DNA of 47,875 nt from an uncultured Oscillospiraceae bacterium (lineage in GTDB: Bacteria; Bacillota; Clostridia; Oscillospirales; Oscillospiraceae): contig CAKTFW010000008.1 of the NCBI GenBank assembly GCA_934561175.1, forward strand, positions 1 to 47,875, written 5' to 3'. The notes below the pieces were generated by a model. The model saw nothing but the letters and a program-made list of their open reading frames with translations. It made no database searches and was not told the DNA's origin. Positions 31,334 through 40,467 of this stretch are shown here, piece by piece (the first letter of the stretch is position 1; each line of letters opens with the position of its first letter). Both the position numbers and the translations under genes were made by a program.

Positions 31334-33547
31334 TTGGAAGAAGAGCACATGTTGCGTGGCACCGTAAAAGCGGTAGTGTTTCAGAACCAGGAAACGGGCT
31401 ACACTGTGCTGCGGTTGCAGTGTGAGGATGGCCAGAGCGCGACGGTGGTGGGGGAAATCCCACAGACAACGGTGGGCGAGCGGCTGGTGATTACCGGAAG
31501 CTGGTCGAATCACCCCATTTACGGTGCCCAATTCCGAGCGGAGGTTCTGGAACGGCTGATGCCGGAGACAGAAAATGAAATCCTTGCCTATCTCGCTGCA
31601 GGAACAGTGCACGGAATTGGTGCAAAGACGGCAAAGAAAATTGTAGATCAGTTTCATGACCGTGCGCTGGATATTATGGAGCGGGAACCGGAGCAGTTGG
31701 CGGTGATTTCGGGAATTTCCCACAAAAAAGCGCTGGAAATCGGCGAAAGCTTTCGCTCGCAGGTAGGCGTTCGGCGTCTGGTGGAATATCTTGCCGCCCA
31801 CGGCTTACCTGCGGAGCTGGCGCTGCGGGTTTATCGCGCTTATGGAGAGCAGACCATGGAGCAGCTGCAGAAAAATCCCTATTGTCTGATGGAGCAGGGG
31901 ATTGGCGCACCATTTTCCAAGGTGGATGCATTTGCGCTGCAGCTTGGAATGATGGGCGATGATCCGCGGCGCGTAGAGGCAGGGCTGCTTTTTGAACTGC
32001 GTCATAACCTGGGGAATGGTCATACTTTCCTGCCAGTGGATAAATTGCTTGCCGCAACAGCGACCCTGCTGAATATCGGCGGTGATGCGGCGGAAATTGC
32101 ATTGGATCACCTTGCGGAGGGACAAGCTGTCTATCTGTCGCAGATTGGTACGGTGCAGGCGTGTTATTTGCCGGAATTTTATGAGGCGGAGACCGATGTT
32201 TGCAGCCGGCTGCTGAATTTGGTATATACGCCGGTTGCAGTGCCCAAAAATCTGGAAAAGCTGGTGGATGCGGCGGAACAATCCGGTGGTGTTCAATTTG
32301 CTGCGCTGCAGCGTCAGGCGATTGCCATGGCGGCAAAAAACCGGGTGATGATTCTGACCGGTGGTCCCGGTACCGGTAAAAGTACCACAGTGAATGGAAT
32401 GCTGGCGTTGTTCGATCAGATGGAATTGACGGTAATGCTGGCGGCGCCAACGGGGCGTGCGGCCAAGCGGTTACAGGAGATTTCCGGTGAGGAAGCGCTG
32501 ACCATTCACCGGCTTTTGGAGGCGCAGTTTGATCCGGATTCTGGAATGATGGTATTTGCCCACGACGAAACCTCTCCGCTGAAGCTGGATGTGCTGGTGG
32601 TGGATGAGTGCTCCATGGTGGATCTGCAGCTGATGGACAACCTGTTGCAGGCATTGCCACCCCATGCACGGTTGATCCTGGTGGGCGACCCGGATCAGCT
32701 TCCATCGGTGGGTGCGGGAAATTTACTTTCTGACCTGATTCGCAGTCATGCGATCCCAGTGGTGCATTTAACAGAGATTTTCCGACAGGCGCAGAAGAGC
32801 TTGATTATTATGAATGCCCACGCAGTGAATCAGGGGCAAATGCCGGAGCTTGGCGCAAAGGATCGGGATTTCTTTTTTCTGCGCCGCCGTGGCAGCCAGT
32901 CGGTTGTGGAGACTGTCTGCGGACTGTGCGCAACCCGGCTGCCGCAAAATATGGGCATCCCTGCAGAGGAAATTCAGGTGCTCAGCCCATCCCGGCGCTA
33001 CGGAGTCGGAACACGGGCGCTCAATCAGGCATTGCAGGCGGTGCTCAACCCGCCAGCACCAGGCAAGCAGGAGAAGAGTCGGGGAGATTTTCTGCTGCGC
33101 GAAGGTGATCGGGTGATGCAAATTCGGAACAACTATGATATACTATGGAAAAAGACGGACACGGGCGCGGTCGGCGCTGGAATTTACAATGGTGACATCG
33201 GCGTGATTCAGGAGATCCGTCCCATGGAGGAAACGCTGACAGTCCTGTTTGATGAAGACCGGTTGGCTGCCTATTCCTTTGATTTGCTGCCGGAATTGGA
33301 GCTGGCCTATGCGATGACAGTTCATAAAGCACAGGGCAGCGAGTATAAAGCGGTTGTGCTGGTCTGTGCCGGTGGTTCACCGTTCCTTTTGACCCGCAGT
33401 GTGCTTTACACGGCGATTACCCGCGCGCGGGAACTGCTGATTGTGGTAGGCGATGAACAGACAGTGGCGCAGATGACCGACAATGACCGTCGGCAGCGCC
33501 GCTACAGCGGCTTGCGGTTTCGTCTGGCAGGGGGCGGCGAAGCATGA
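31334..33547 (+). CDS. recD2: ATP-dependent DNA helicase RecD2
   Basis: A 737-residue RecD-like 5'-3' helicase of the RecBC-independent type. The N-terminal OB and helix-hairpin-helix part (EILAYLAAGTVHGIGAKTAKKIVDQF) is characteristic of RecD2; Walker A is GGPGTGKST near residue 341, the DE box is VVDECSMVD, motif IV region LTEIFRQ, and the C-terminal VHKAQGSEYKAVVLV and LYTAITRARELLIVVG are motifs V-VI. Start taken as TTG 31334 with GGAG nine bases upstream; ATG 31349 is the alternative. It overlaps comF by four bases (ATGA). Confidence 0.93.
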   Translation: MEEEHMLRGTVKAVVFQNQETGYTVLRLQCEDGQSATVVGEIPQTTVGERLVITGSWSNHPIYGAQFRAEVLERLMPETENEILAYLAAGTVHGIGAKTAKKIVDQFHDRALDIMEREPEQLAVISGISHKKALEIGESFRSQVGVRRLVEYLAAHGLPAELALRVYRAYGEQTMEQLQKNPYCLMEQGIGAPFSKVDAFALQLGMMGDDPRRVEAGLLFELRHNLGNGHTFLPVDKLLAATATLLNIGGDAAEIALDHLAEGQAVYLSQIGTVQACYLPEFYEAETDVCSRLLNLVYTPVAVPKNLEKLVDAAEQSGGVQFAALQRQAIAMAAKNRVMILTGGPGTGKSTTVNGMLALFDQMELTVMLAAPTGRAAKRLQEISGEEALTIHRLLEAQFDPDSGMMVFAHDETSPLKLDVLVVDECSMVDLQLMDNLLQALPPHARLILVGDPDQLPSVGAGNLLSDLIRSHAIPVVHLTEIFRQAQKSLIIMNAHAVNQGQMPELGAKDRDFFFLRRRGSQSVVETVCGLCATRLPQNMGIPAEEIQVLSPSRRYGVGTRALNQALQAVLNPPAPGKQEKSRGDFLLREGDRVMQIRNNYDILWKKTDTGAVGAGIYNGDIGVIQEIRPMEETLTVLFDEDRLAAYSFDLLPELELAYAMTVHKAQGSEYKAVVLVCAGGSPFLLTRSVLYTAITRARELLIVVGDEQTVAQMTDNDRRQRRYSGLRFRLAGGGEA

Positions 33548-34230
33548 GACTGATTTCGGCGTTGCTTGATTTGCTGTTTCCACCGAAATGTATCTTTTGC
33601 CGCAAACTTTTGCAGGAGGAAGAGACGGCGCTCTGCAGCGATTGCGCAGCCGAAGCGCTGGAAATGGAGGCGGAGGACACCCATGGGGAGTTCTTTACAC
33701 AGTGTATTTCCGTCTTTCCCTATGCAGGCGCGGTTGCCGCGTCGATCAGACGCTACAAATTTCATGGGGCTGCACATTATGGAGCAGTTTATGGCGCGCT
33801 GTTGGCGGCGCGGATTCAAACACGGCTGCAGGGCAGCTTTGATACGATTACCTGGGTGCCGGTCAGCGGGCGTCGTCGCCGCAGCCGTGGCTATGATCAG
33901 GCGGAGCTGCTCTGCCGTGCAGTTGCCAGGTCGCTCGGAAGAAAGCCGGAGCGACTGCTCCGCAAGATGGTGGATAATCCGGCGCAGGCGCGTTCCGGCG
34001 GACCCGCGCAGCGGCGGGCGAATGTGCTGGGGGTATATATGCTTGCACGCGGCACCAATGTGAAAGGCAGAAGGATTCTGCTGATTGATGATATTGTGAC
34101 AACAGGTGCGACCTTGTCCGAATGCAGCCGGGTGCTGCTGACGGCTGGCGCGCGGGAAGTGGTCTGTGCAACTTTTGCAGCCACACCGGTGATGGAGTTG
34201 AAGAAGAACGATGTTCAGACTGATCAATGA
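33544..34230 (+). CDS. ComF family protein (phosphoribosyltransferase-like)
   Basis: A 228-residue ComFC-type protein. A four-cysteine zinc knuckle (CIFC ... CSDC, residues 16-40) is followed by a PRTase domain whose PRPP loop is LLIDDIVTTGATLSECSRVL near residue 180, with GYDQAELLCRAVA and PAQARSGGPAQRRANV before it. ComFC is required for natural DNA uptake in B. subtilis and may also act with replication-repair helicases; here it is coupled to recD2 by an ATGA overlap and to mreB by a 20-base overlap. Confidence 0.88.
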   Translation: MRLISALLDLLFPPKCIFCRKLLQEEETALCSDCAAEALEMEAEDTHGEFFTQCISVFPYAGAVAASIRRYKFHGAAHYGAVYGALLAARIQTRLQGSFDTITWVPVSGRRRRSRGYDQAELLCRAVARSLGRKPERLLRKMVDNPAQARSGGPAQRRANVLGVYMLARGTNVKGRRILLIDDIVTTGATLSECSRVLLTAGAREVVCATFAATPVMELKKNDVQTDQ

Positions 34231-35242
34231 TTTGGGAATTGACCTTGGAACTTCCAATGTGGTCATTTACGCCGAGGGAAAAGGCGTTGTACTGCGGGAA
34301 CCCAGTGTGGTTGCAGTGGACCGGAACAGCGGCAAGGTGCTGCAGGTCGGTGCGGCGGCCCGGAACATGCTTGGCCGTACACCGGGCAATGTGGTGGCGA
34401 TTCATCCGTTGCGGGACGGTGTGATCTCCGATTATGAAATGACGGCAAAAATGCTGACACAGATGATCCGCAGTCTGATCCGTGGCTCACTGATTAAGCC
34501 GCGGGCAGTGATTTGCGTCCCAAGCGGCATTACAGAAGTGGAAGAACGGGCTGTTTATCAGGCGGCGATGGAGGCTGGCGCGCGCCGAGTCTATTTAATT
34601 GAGAGTCCGCTTGCAGCGGCGCTTGGCGCGCAGCTGGATATTGACGGCCCGGATGGACATATGGTTGTGGATATTGGCGGTGGTACAACGGATGTTGCCG
34701 TGCTCAGCATGAATGGCGTCTCTGCCAGCGCATCGGTCAAGGTTGCGGGGGATACCTTTGATTATGATATTATCCGTTTTGTACGGCGGCGGCATGGAAT
34801 CCTGATTGGGGAAAATACCGCTGAGGAAATCAAAATGACAGTGGGCTGCGTTTATGAGCGGCCGGAAGAGCAGAGTATTCCGGTCAAGGGCCGTGATTTG
34901 AAAAATGGACTGCCACGCGAGGTGACGGTCACCTCTACCGAGATTTTTGACGCGTTGAAACGCTCGGCTCGACAGATTACCGACGAAGTACTGACTGTGC
35001 TGGAACAGTCTCAGCCGGAACTGGTTGCGGATATTTCTCACAATGGAATTGTGCTGACAGGCGGCGGCAGCCGCCTGTGGGGTTTTGACCAGCTACTTGC
35101 CGAACGGACCGGGATCCGCTGCACCGTGGCAGATGATGCAGAATCCTGTGTTGCCTACGGCTGCGGAAAGAGCCTGAAGTGGCTCAATCAGATGCGCGAC
35201 GGTACCATCAATATCGCGCGGAAGCGATTGCTGGCGGAGTAA
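34211..35242 (+). CDS. MreB/Mbl family cell-shape actin
   Basis: A 343-residue bacterial actin. Phosphate motifs DLGIDLGTSNVVIY and VVDIGGGTTDVAVLSMNG, the connecting GEEIK-like ENTAEEIKMTVG segment and GIVLTGGGSRLWGFDQLLAERTGI are all present. It could be MreB or Mbl; the sequence does not decide, and mreC/mreD are not next to it, which favours Mbl or a second copy. It overlaps comF by 20 bases and ends before a terminator. Confidence 0.9.
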   Translation: MFRLINDLGIDLGTSNVVIYAEGKGVVLREPSVVAVDRNSGKVLQVGAAARNMLGRTPGNVVAIHPLRDGVISDYEMTAKMLTQMIRSLIRGSLIKPRAVICVPSGITEVEERAVYQAAMEAGARRVYLIESPLAAALGAQLDIDGPDGHMVVDIGGGTTDVAVLSMNGVSASASVKVAGDTFDYDIIRFVRRRHGILIGENTAEEIKMTVGCVYERPEEQSIPVKGRDLKNGLPREVTVTSTEIFDALKRSARQITDEVLTVLEQSQPELVADISHNGIVLTGGGSRLWGFDQLLAERTGIRCTVADDAESCVAYGCGKSLKWLNQMRDGTINIARKRLLAE

Positions 35243-35252
35243 GGTGCTTGGC

Positions 35253-35288
35253 GAGCGCACAGTGGAAATCTGCTGTGCGCTCCTTTTT
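35253..35288 (+). terminator. Terminator after mreB-like gene
   Basis: A 10-bp GC-rich perfect stem (35253-35262 with 35273-35282), ten-base loop, then C and five T. Confidence 0.8.
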
Positions 35289-35314
35289 CTGGATGCGGAT
35301 CAGGAGGAATGAAA

Positions 35315-35974
35315 ATGAATCAGGCGGAGATTTTACACGCATGTGATCACACCCTATTGAAGCAGACGGCAACTTGGAAGCAGATTCAGCAGCTGTGTGA
35401 CGACGGCGTCCGGTTTGGATGCGCGTCGGTCTGTATTCCGCCATCCTATGTGGCACAGGCTGTGGAATATTTGCAGGGAAAATTGCCGGTTTGCACGGTC
35501 ATCGGATTCCCGAACGGTTACAATACCACACGGTGTAAATGCTTTGAAGCAGCGGACGCTGTGCGGAATGGTGCGGCCGAAATTGACATGGTCATCAACC
35601 TGGGCTGGGTAAAAGATGGGCTGTTTGATGCGGTTGAAGCAGAGATCCGTGCAGTGCGGGAGGCCTGCGAAGGGCGGCCGCTTAAGGTGATTATTGAAAC
35701 CTGTCTGCTGACGGAAGCAGAAAAAGTGACGCTTTGCCGGACTGTCACAGCGGCAGGTGCCGCCTTTATTAAGACATCCACAGGCTTTGGCGGCGGTGGT
35801 GCAACGGTGGCCGATGTGGCGCTGCTGGCGGCTCATGTGGGGTCGGGGGTACAGGTAAAAGCATCCGGTGGAATTACAGGCTTTTCGGATGCGGAAGAAA
35901 TGCTGCGGGCGGGTGCATCGCGGCTGGGAACAAGCCGCGTAGTTGGCGCGGTCAAGGAAGCGGGAGGTAACTGA
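35315..35974 (+). CDS. deoC: Deoxyribose-phosphate aldolase
   Basis: A 219-residue class I aldolase cleaving 2-deoxyribose 5-phosphate to acetaldehyde and glyceraldehyde 3-phosphate. Catalytic lysine is in FIKTSTGF (LKVIIETCLL before it), with DHTLLK at the start and VQVKASGGI carrying the second lysine. Start ATG 35315, since ATG 35309 overlaps the GGAGGA. deoD follows after two bases: deoxynucleoside breakdown. Confidence 0.95.
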   Translation: MNQAEILHACDHTLLKQTATWKQIQQLCDDGVRFGCASVCIPPSYVAQAVEYLQGKLPVCTVIGFPNGYNTTRCKCFEAADAVRNGAAEIDMVINLGWVKDGLFDAVEAEIRAVREACEGRPLKVIIETCLLTEAEKVTLCRTVTAAGAAFIKTSTGFGGGGATVADVALLAAHVGSGVQVKASGGITGFSDAEEMLRAGASRLGTSRVVGAVKEAGGN

Positions 35975-35976
35975 AA

Positions 35977-36696
35977 ATGTCGAATCATATTGCAGCGAAA
36001 GCGGGAGAGATTGCAAAAACAGTGCTGATGCCGGGAGATCCGCTCCGTTCGAAGTATATTGCGGAGCATTATTTGGAGAATGCGGTGTTGGTGAATAATA
36101 TCCGGGGTGTACAGGGGTACACCGGTACTTACCGGGGCACACCGGTTACGGTGATGGCGTCCGGTATGGGCATTCCGTCAATTGGCATCTACAGCTATGA
36201 GCTTTATACCGAGTATGATGTGGATACGATCATTCGCATTGGCTCTGCCGGCGCCTATGCAGTTGAGGTACAGCTGCGGGATCTGGTGGTAGCAATGGGA
36301 ACCTGTACCAGCTCCAATTTTGCAGCCCAGTTTGAACTGCCGGGGACTTATGCGCCGATTGCGACCTGGAAGGTGTTGAAGACAACCGCAGATGCGGCGG
36401 AGAAGCTGGGAATGCAACTGAAGATTGGCAATGTTTTGTCACAGGACGAATTCTATGACGCAAGGCCCGATGTTATGGATCGCTGGAAGCAGATGGGAGT
36501 GCTGGCGGTGGAGATGGAGGCGGCTGGCCTGTATTTGACGGCGGCCCGTCTGCAGAAACAGGCGCTTGCAATCTGTACAATTTCGGATGATCTCAATACC
36601 GGCGCAAAATTGTCTGCAGAGGAGCGTGAGACCGGCTTCCACCGTATGATGGAGCTGGCCATGCAGGTGGCGGTGGATCTGGATGCACAGCGGTAA
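35977..36696 (+). CDS. deoD: Purine nucleoside phosphorylase, DeoD type
   Basis: A 239-residue hexameric-type purine nucleoside phosphorylase. PGDPLRSKYIAE, the phosphate-site RIGSAGAY, GMGIPSIGIYSYEL and AVEMEAAGLY, and ISDDLNTG carry the family residues. It releases purine base and (deoxy)ribose 1-phosphate, feeding deoC. The 3' end overlaps the MATE gene by 14 bases. Confidence 0.95.
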   Translation: MSNHIAAKAGEIAKTVLMPGDPLRSKYIAEHYLENAVLVNNIRGVQGYTGTYRGTPVTVMASGMGIPSIGIYSYELYTEYDVDTIIRIGSAGAYAVEVQLRDLVVAMGTCTSSNFAAQFELPGTYAPIATWKVLKTTADAAEKLGMQLKIGNVLSQDEFYDARPDVMDRWKQMGVLAVEMEAAGLYLTAARLQKQALAICTISDDLNTGAKLSAEERETGFHRMMELAMQVAVDLDAQR

Positions 36697-38050
36697 GACT
36701 CCGGGTCTTTCAGAACGAATGTTTTCCGGGCAGGATCTCAAGCGGTTGCTGATTCCACTGATTGTGGAGCAGCTGCTGACTGCTTTGATGGGCATGGTTG
36801 ATACAATGATGGTCTCCAATGTAGGAGAAGCCGCGGTGTCCGCTGTTTCCCTGGTGGACTCTATCAACTTGCTGATGATTTATCTGCTCACAGCACTGGC
36901 GACCGGCGGAACCATTGTCTGCTCGCAGTATCTTGGGCGGCGGGATGAGAAGATGGCCAATCATGCTGCGCGCCAGCTGCTGTTGGTGGTACTTTGCGGT
37001 TCGCTGCTGGCCTGCGCTTCCTGCCTGATCCTGCGCCGGCAGATCCTGCAGCTGGCCTTTGGCAGTGTTGAGCCAGCCATTATGCAGAACGCGCTGGGAT
37101 ATTTCCTGTTCACAGCAATGAGTTATCCGTTCCTCGGCGTTTTTGATGTCGGTGCGGCGCTCTGCCGGGCAGAGGGAGACTCGCGCACGCCGATGCTGGT
37201 GTCGCTGTTGTCCAATTTACTCAATATTGCAGGAAATTCGATTTTGATTTTTGGCTTTGGTATGGGTGCGGTTGGCGCTGCAATTGCAACACTGGCATCG
37301 CGTGTGGCTTCGGCAGTGATGATGCTGTGGCAGGCACGCCGTCCCAATCAGTGCATTGTCTTGAATCGTTTGCTGCAGATTCGGCCGGATCGTCGCATGA
37401 TTCGAATGATTTTGCGGATTGGCGTACCGGCTGGCTTTGAAAACGGATTGTTTCAATTCGGCAAAGTTATTATGCAGTCGACGGTTGCGACCCTGTCAAC
37501 GACTGCAATCTCGGCGCAGGCAATTATCTCCACACTGGAGGGTGCGACCAGTATGCCGTCTCAGGCGATTGGCCTTGGTATGATTACGGTTGTCGGCCAG
37601 TGTATGGGAGCGGGACGCGTAGATGAGGCCAGATACTATACAAAGCGGCTGATGATGATTTCGGAGCTGCTGATGGTTGGCTCACTGATTCTTTTTATTG
37701 CAGTTACGCAGCCGGTGACGATTTTGGCGAAAATGTCGGCTGAGGCAGCTGCTATGATGTGGCGGCTTAATATCATCATTTTCTTTGTGAAAATTGTGAT
37801 TTGGGTTCCGTCGTTTACCTTGCCGAATGGTTTGCGTGCAGCGGGTGATGTCAAATTCTGCGCGTTGGTTTCGTCCCTGACGATGTGGAGTTTCCGCGTC
37901 TGTATGAGTTGGGTGCTCTGCCGGTATCTGGGATTTGGCCTGCTGGGGATTTGGCTGGGCTGGTTTACAGACTGGCTGGTTCGTGCAATTGTGTTTATCT
38001 GGCGGTACCGGAGCGGACGCTGGGCGGAACAAGTTGTGTTAAGTACTTAA
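36683..38050 (+). CDS. MATE family efflux transporter
   Basis: A 455-residue transporter with 12 helices. LIVEQLLTALMGMVDTMMVSNVGEAAVSAVSLVDSINLL is the N-terminal MATE signature, and VPAGFENGLFQFGKVIMQSTVATL starts the second half. Start ATG 36683 lies within the end of deoD. Its place in a deoxynucleoside salvage operon suggests, but does not show, export of a nucleoside-related compound; MATE substrates are hard to predict. Confidence 0.88.
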   Translation: MHSGKTPGLSERMFSGQDLKRLLIPLIVEQLLTALMGMVDTMMVSNVGEAAVSAVSLVDSINLLMIYLLTALATGGTIVCSQYLGRRDEKMANHAARQLLLVVLCGSLLACASCLILRRQILQLAFGSVEPAIMQNALGYFLFTAMSYPFLGVFDVGAALCRAEGDSRTPMLVSLLSNLLNIAGNSILIFGFGMGAVGAAIATLASRVASAVMMLWQARRPNQCIVLNRLLQIRPDRRMIRMILRIGVPAGFENGLFQFGKVIMQSTVATLSTTAISAQAIISTLEGATSMPSQAIGLGMITVVGQCMGAGRVDEARYYTKRLMMISELLMVGSLILFIAVTQPVTILAKMSAEAAAMMWRLNIIIFFVKIVIWVPSFTLPNGLRAAGDVKFCALVSSLTMWSFRVCMSWVLCRYLGFGLLGIWLGWFTDWLVRAIVFIWRYRSGRWAEQVVLST

Positions 38051-38060
38051 ATCAGAATAA

Positions 38061-38098
38061 AAAAAGCAGGCAGAGCAGTAAGCTCTGCCTGCTTTTTT
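38061..38098. terminator. Bidirectional terminator
   Basis: A 16-bp stem (38061-38076 with 38082-38097), five-base loop, A-rich left and T-rich right, between the convergent MATE and spoVT genes. Confidence 0.9.
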
Positions 38099-38639
38099 AG
38101 GATTCCATTTGACGGCCGAGGAAACCGGACACTGTTTGCGCCAGCTTTTGCTCGGTTTCTCCAAAGAGCTTGGAGTCGCTGTCGGAGAGAATCATGGTGC
38201 AGCCCATCAGATCTCCCTCCGAGATGATCGGTGCTGCGACACCAATGTAGTACTTGTCTGTACTGTCGGTGACGCGCAGCTTTGTTTCGCCGGGAGTATG
38301 ACGATAAATACTGCGCTGCTCCATGATCTGCTCCAGATCGTGAGCGTTGTGTTTGTCGATCAACTCCCGACGGGGCAGCCCCGCGGCTGCGATAATGGTG
38401 TCTCGATCGGCAACAGCGGCGATGTGACCGGTGTTTTTGTAGATTGCCTCGCAGATCTGTACGGCCAGGTCGGTTAAATCACCCATTGGGGAATATTTTT
38501 TGAAGATGACCTCACCGTCTTTTTCTGTATAGATCTCCAACGGGTCGCCCTCGCGGATTCGCAGCGTCCGTCGGATTTCCTTCGGGATGACCACACGACC
38601 CAGATCGTCAATGCGGCGTACAATGCCAGTAGCTTTCAT
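38097..38639 (-). CDS. spoVT: Stage V sporulation protein T
   Basis: A 180-residue regulator close to the SpoVT size. The N-terminal MKATGIVRRIDDLGRVVIPKEIRRTLRIREGDPLEIY is an AbrB-type swapped-hairpin DNA-binding domain, and the rest is the GAF-like domain (DLAVQICEAIYKNTGHIAAVADRDTIIA). Start ATG 38639 with GGAGGATGTTAGGA; an ATG at 38660 is in the ribosome site. A weak CATACAA -10-like box with TGCAGA upstream on the minus strand could be a forespore (sigma-G type) promoter, as in B. subtilis, but this is inference. Confidence 0.93.
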   Translation of the reverse strand: MKATGIVRRIDDLGRVVIPKEIRRTLRIREGDPLEIYTEKDGEVIFKKYSPMGDLTDLAVQICEAIYKNTGHIAAVADRDTIIAAAGLPRRELIDKHNAHDLEQIMEQRSIYRHTPGETKLRVTDSTDKYYIGVAAPIISEGDLMGCTMILSDSDSKLFGETEQKLAQTVSGFLGRQMES

Positions 38640-38775
38640 TCCTAACATCCTCCATGACATGCTTTGTATGTAGGGTTATTATTTGTCTGCATTGGCGTTT
38701 TATGTGCCAACTTCCATTCCAGTTTTTTCAGGTGGGTGGCAGGATCCTGCGGTGTAGAAAATGCGTGGATGGAAA

Positions 38776-38805
38776 TTGACAAAGAAAGAGCTTCCCTGAT
38801 ATAAT
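38776..38805 (+). promoter_or_regulatory. Promoter of the VOC-GntR genes
   Basis: TTGACA (38776-38781), 18 bases, TATAAT (38800-38805). A second TATAAT lies at 38813. Confidence 0.75.
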
Positions 38806-38860
38806 TATCCCGTATAATTAGCGAATTTTTTATGCAAATTTGTGAAAGCGGGTGACGAAT

Positions 38861-39346
38861 GTGGAGAAACTGGAGAACATGAGAAGGCACCACATTGGCG
38901 TTGTGGTGAAGGACATGGAAAAAGCGCGGCAGGAACTGCGGAATCTCTATGGAGAATTGCCGGGACTGGATTTTGTTTATGATTTTAAGCCGGATACCGT
39001 TTGGACAGATGGAAAGATTGTGGAGGAGGAAATTGTGATCCGGATTTGCATGATTGAATGGCTTGACGGCCGCCACCTGGAGCTGCTGCAGCCGGTGTCC
39101 GGAACCAATTTTGAACATTATACCTTTGTCCAGAGAACGGGCGGCGGCATCCACCATGTGGCATATTATACACCAGATCGCTTTACAGAGTACCGTGCGC
39201 GTTTGTTGGAGCAGGATGCGAAAATTTTGTTTGAGTCTGAAACAAACGACGACCGTGGCTACCGGCGCTGCTGCTATTTGAAGCTTCCGGGCAGCGGCCT
39301 GGTGATAGAAGTAGCCGAGCCGCCGAAACCGCATGCTGCCCGCTGA
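38861..39346 (+). CDS. VOC (glyoxalase) family protein, methylmalonyl-CoA epimerase-like
   Basis: A 161-residue vicinal-oxygen-chelate protein. The metal histidine of the first beta-alpha-beta-beta-beta repeat is in HHIGVVVKDMEKA, the second in GGGIHHVAYYTPD, with HLELLQPV and LVIEVAEPP as matching glutamates. Start GTG 38861 with GCGGGTGA; GTG 38852 is the alternative. The fold isomerises or cleaves small oxoacid or CoA substrates; activity unknown. The GntR gene follows after 17 bases. Confidence 0.8.
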   Translation: MEKLENMRRHHIGVVVKDMEKARQELRNLYGELPGLDFVYDFKPDTVWTDGKIVEEEIVIRICMIEWLDGRHLELLQPVSGTNFEHYTFVQRTGGGIHHVAYYTPDRFTEYRARLLEQDAKILFESETNDDRGYRRCCYLKLPGSGLVIEVAEPPKPHAAR

Positions 39347-39363
39347 GATCAGGAGAAGAGACA

Positions 39364-40101
39364 ATGGCCTATACAATCAGTGAAGAGCTGCGCAGCTTTG
39401 TGGAAGAGGGAATGAAACGGAATCCCTTTGCGGTTCTCAGCCGTCTGATTGGCGATGGAGTATACCGCGAGATTATTGAAGGACGGCTGACGGTCAATGA
39501 TTATATCAATGTATCGCATTTGGCGGAAGGGCTTGGGGTGTCCAGAACACCGATTAACATTGCAATGAACGATTTGCTTGAACAGGGAATGCTGGAAAAG
39601 CGAAACGGAAATAAGCTGAGTGTGAAACGCATGACGATGGAAGAATGCTCTCTGCTCTATGAAACACGGATATCCCTGGAGACCGAGGCGGCCTATCTAG
39701 CAGCCCGTAGAATTACCGAGGAGGAGCTGCGCCAGATGCGGCACCTGCTGGAGGAATTTCGGGAGATTGACCAAACAGCGGATCAGATGCGGTTTGTGCA
39801 TTGCGACAAAGCCTTTCACGATCTGGTACTTCGCGCTGCGAAAAACCGTATTCTGGAGGGAGCGTATAAGTATATTGAGGGATTCCTGCAGCGTTATCGG
39901 TTCCAGACGACGCTGCTGGACTATCAGGAGATGTGCCACAGAAATGGAATTTCTGACGAGCTGGACTATCACTTCTGTATTTATGAAGCCCTCAAGCGCC
40001 ATTTGCCGATAGAAGCGAAGGATGCGATCTTCCGGGATGTGGAGCGGATGCACGGGACCATGTACTTGGCGGTCAAGAATGCGAATGAAATAAAAAATTA
40101 A
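39364..40101 (+). CDS. GntR family regulator, FadR subfamily
   Basis: A 245-residue regulator. The winged helix is GDGVYREIIEGRLTVNDYINVSHLAEGLGVSRTPINIAMNDLLEQGML, and the C-terminal FCD domain has the metal-ligand pattern EARISLE-type ETRISLETEAAYLAARR, HCDKAFHDLVLRAA and YHFCIYEALKRH. FCD-type GntR proteins sense small carboxylates and often control adjacent uptake genes. It lies just upstream of the aldo/keto reductase-TRAP operon, with operator-like repeats in between. Confidence 0.92.
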   Translation: MAYTISEELRSFVEEGMKRNPFAVLSRLIGDGVYREIIEGRLTVNDYINVSHLAEGLGVSRTPINIAMNDLLEQGMLEKRNGNKLSVKRMTMEECSLLYETRISLETEAAYLAARRITEEELRQMRHLLEEFREIDQTADQMRFVHCDKAFHDLVLRAAKNRILEGAYKYIEGFLQRYRFQTTLLDYQEMCHRNGISDELDYHFCIYEALKRHLPIEAKDAIFRDVERMHGTMYLAVKNANEIKN

Positions 40102-40467
40102 AAAATTTAATGTTTTAGATAAAAATTTAACAATGTTTTGGACAATATCACGGAAAATAAGCGTGGAAAACAACATGGAATCATGCAAGTAAGCTAGTTT
40201 TGTTAACGAAAATTTGTAAATATTGCAGTAAGATGAAGAAAGTGACAATGGACGGGAAGTGACAAAACGACGAAGAAACAATGAAAACTGAATATTGGAT
40301 TGTGCAAAAATGCCAAAATCGAAGAGCGGAAAGGCTTTGAAAAAGCAAAATGGATGATGAGAAACCAGAGTGTTCCAAAATTGGTGCATCGTGCGCGGCT
40401 TGATATAATAATTGCATCAATGGGGTACGCCCCAACGGTGAAAACTTGAACGGAGGGATGAACCGAA
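40102..40467 (+). other. AT-rich control region, no gene
   Basis: A 366-base gap without a convincing gene and much lower in GC than its surroundings. It holds an imperfect tandem repeat at 40101-40143 (AAAAATTTAA then TGTTTTRGA, twice), two AAGTGACAA boxes at 40240 and 40257, the promoter at 40381-40409 and the GGGGTACGCCCC palindrome near 40423-40434. Confidence 0.7.
40381..40409 (+). promoter_or_regulatory. Promoter and candidate GntR operator of the AKR-TRAP operon
   Basis: TTGGTG (40381-40386), 17 bases, TATAAT (40404-40409). An inverted pair TTGRTGCA...TGCAYCAA (40381-40388 and 40413-40420) flanks the promoter, a natural site for the neighbouring FadR-type regulator. Confidence 0.65.

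Noticed and set aside
40102..40467. A small gene in the AT-rich gap
   Set aside because: Frames there are short, low in plausible codon use and without ribosome sites.
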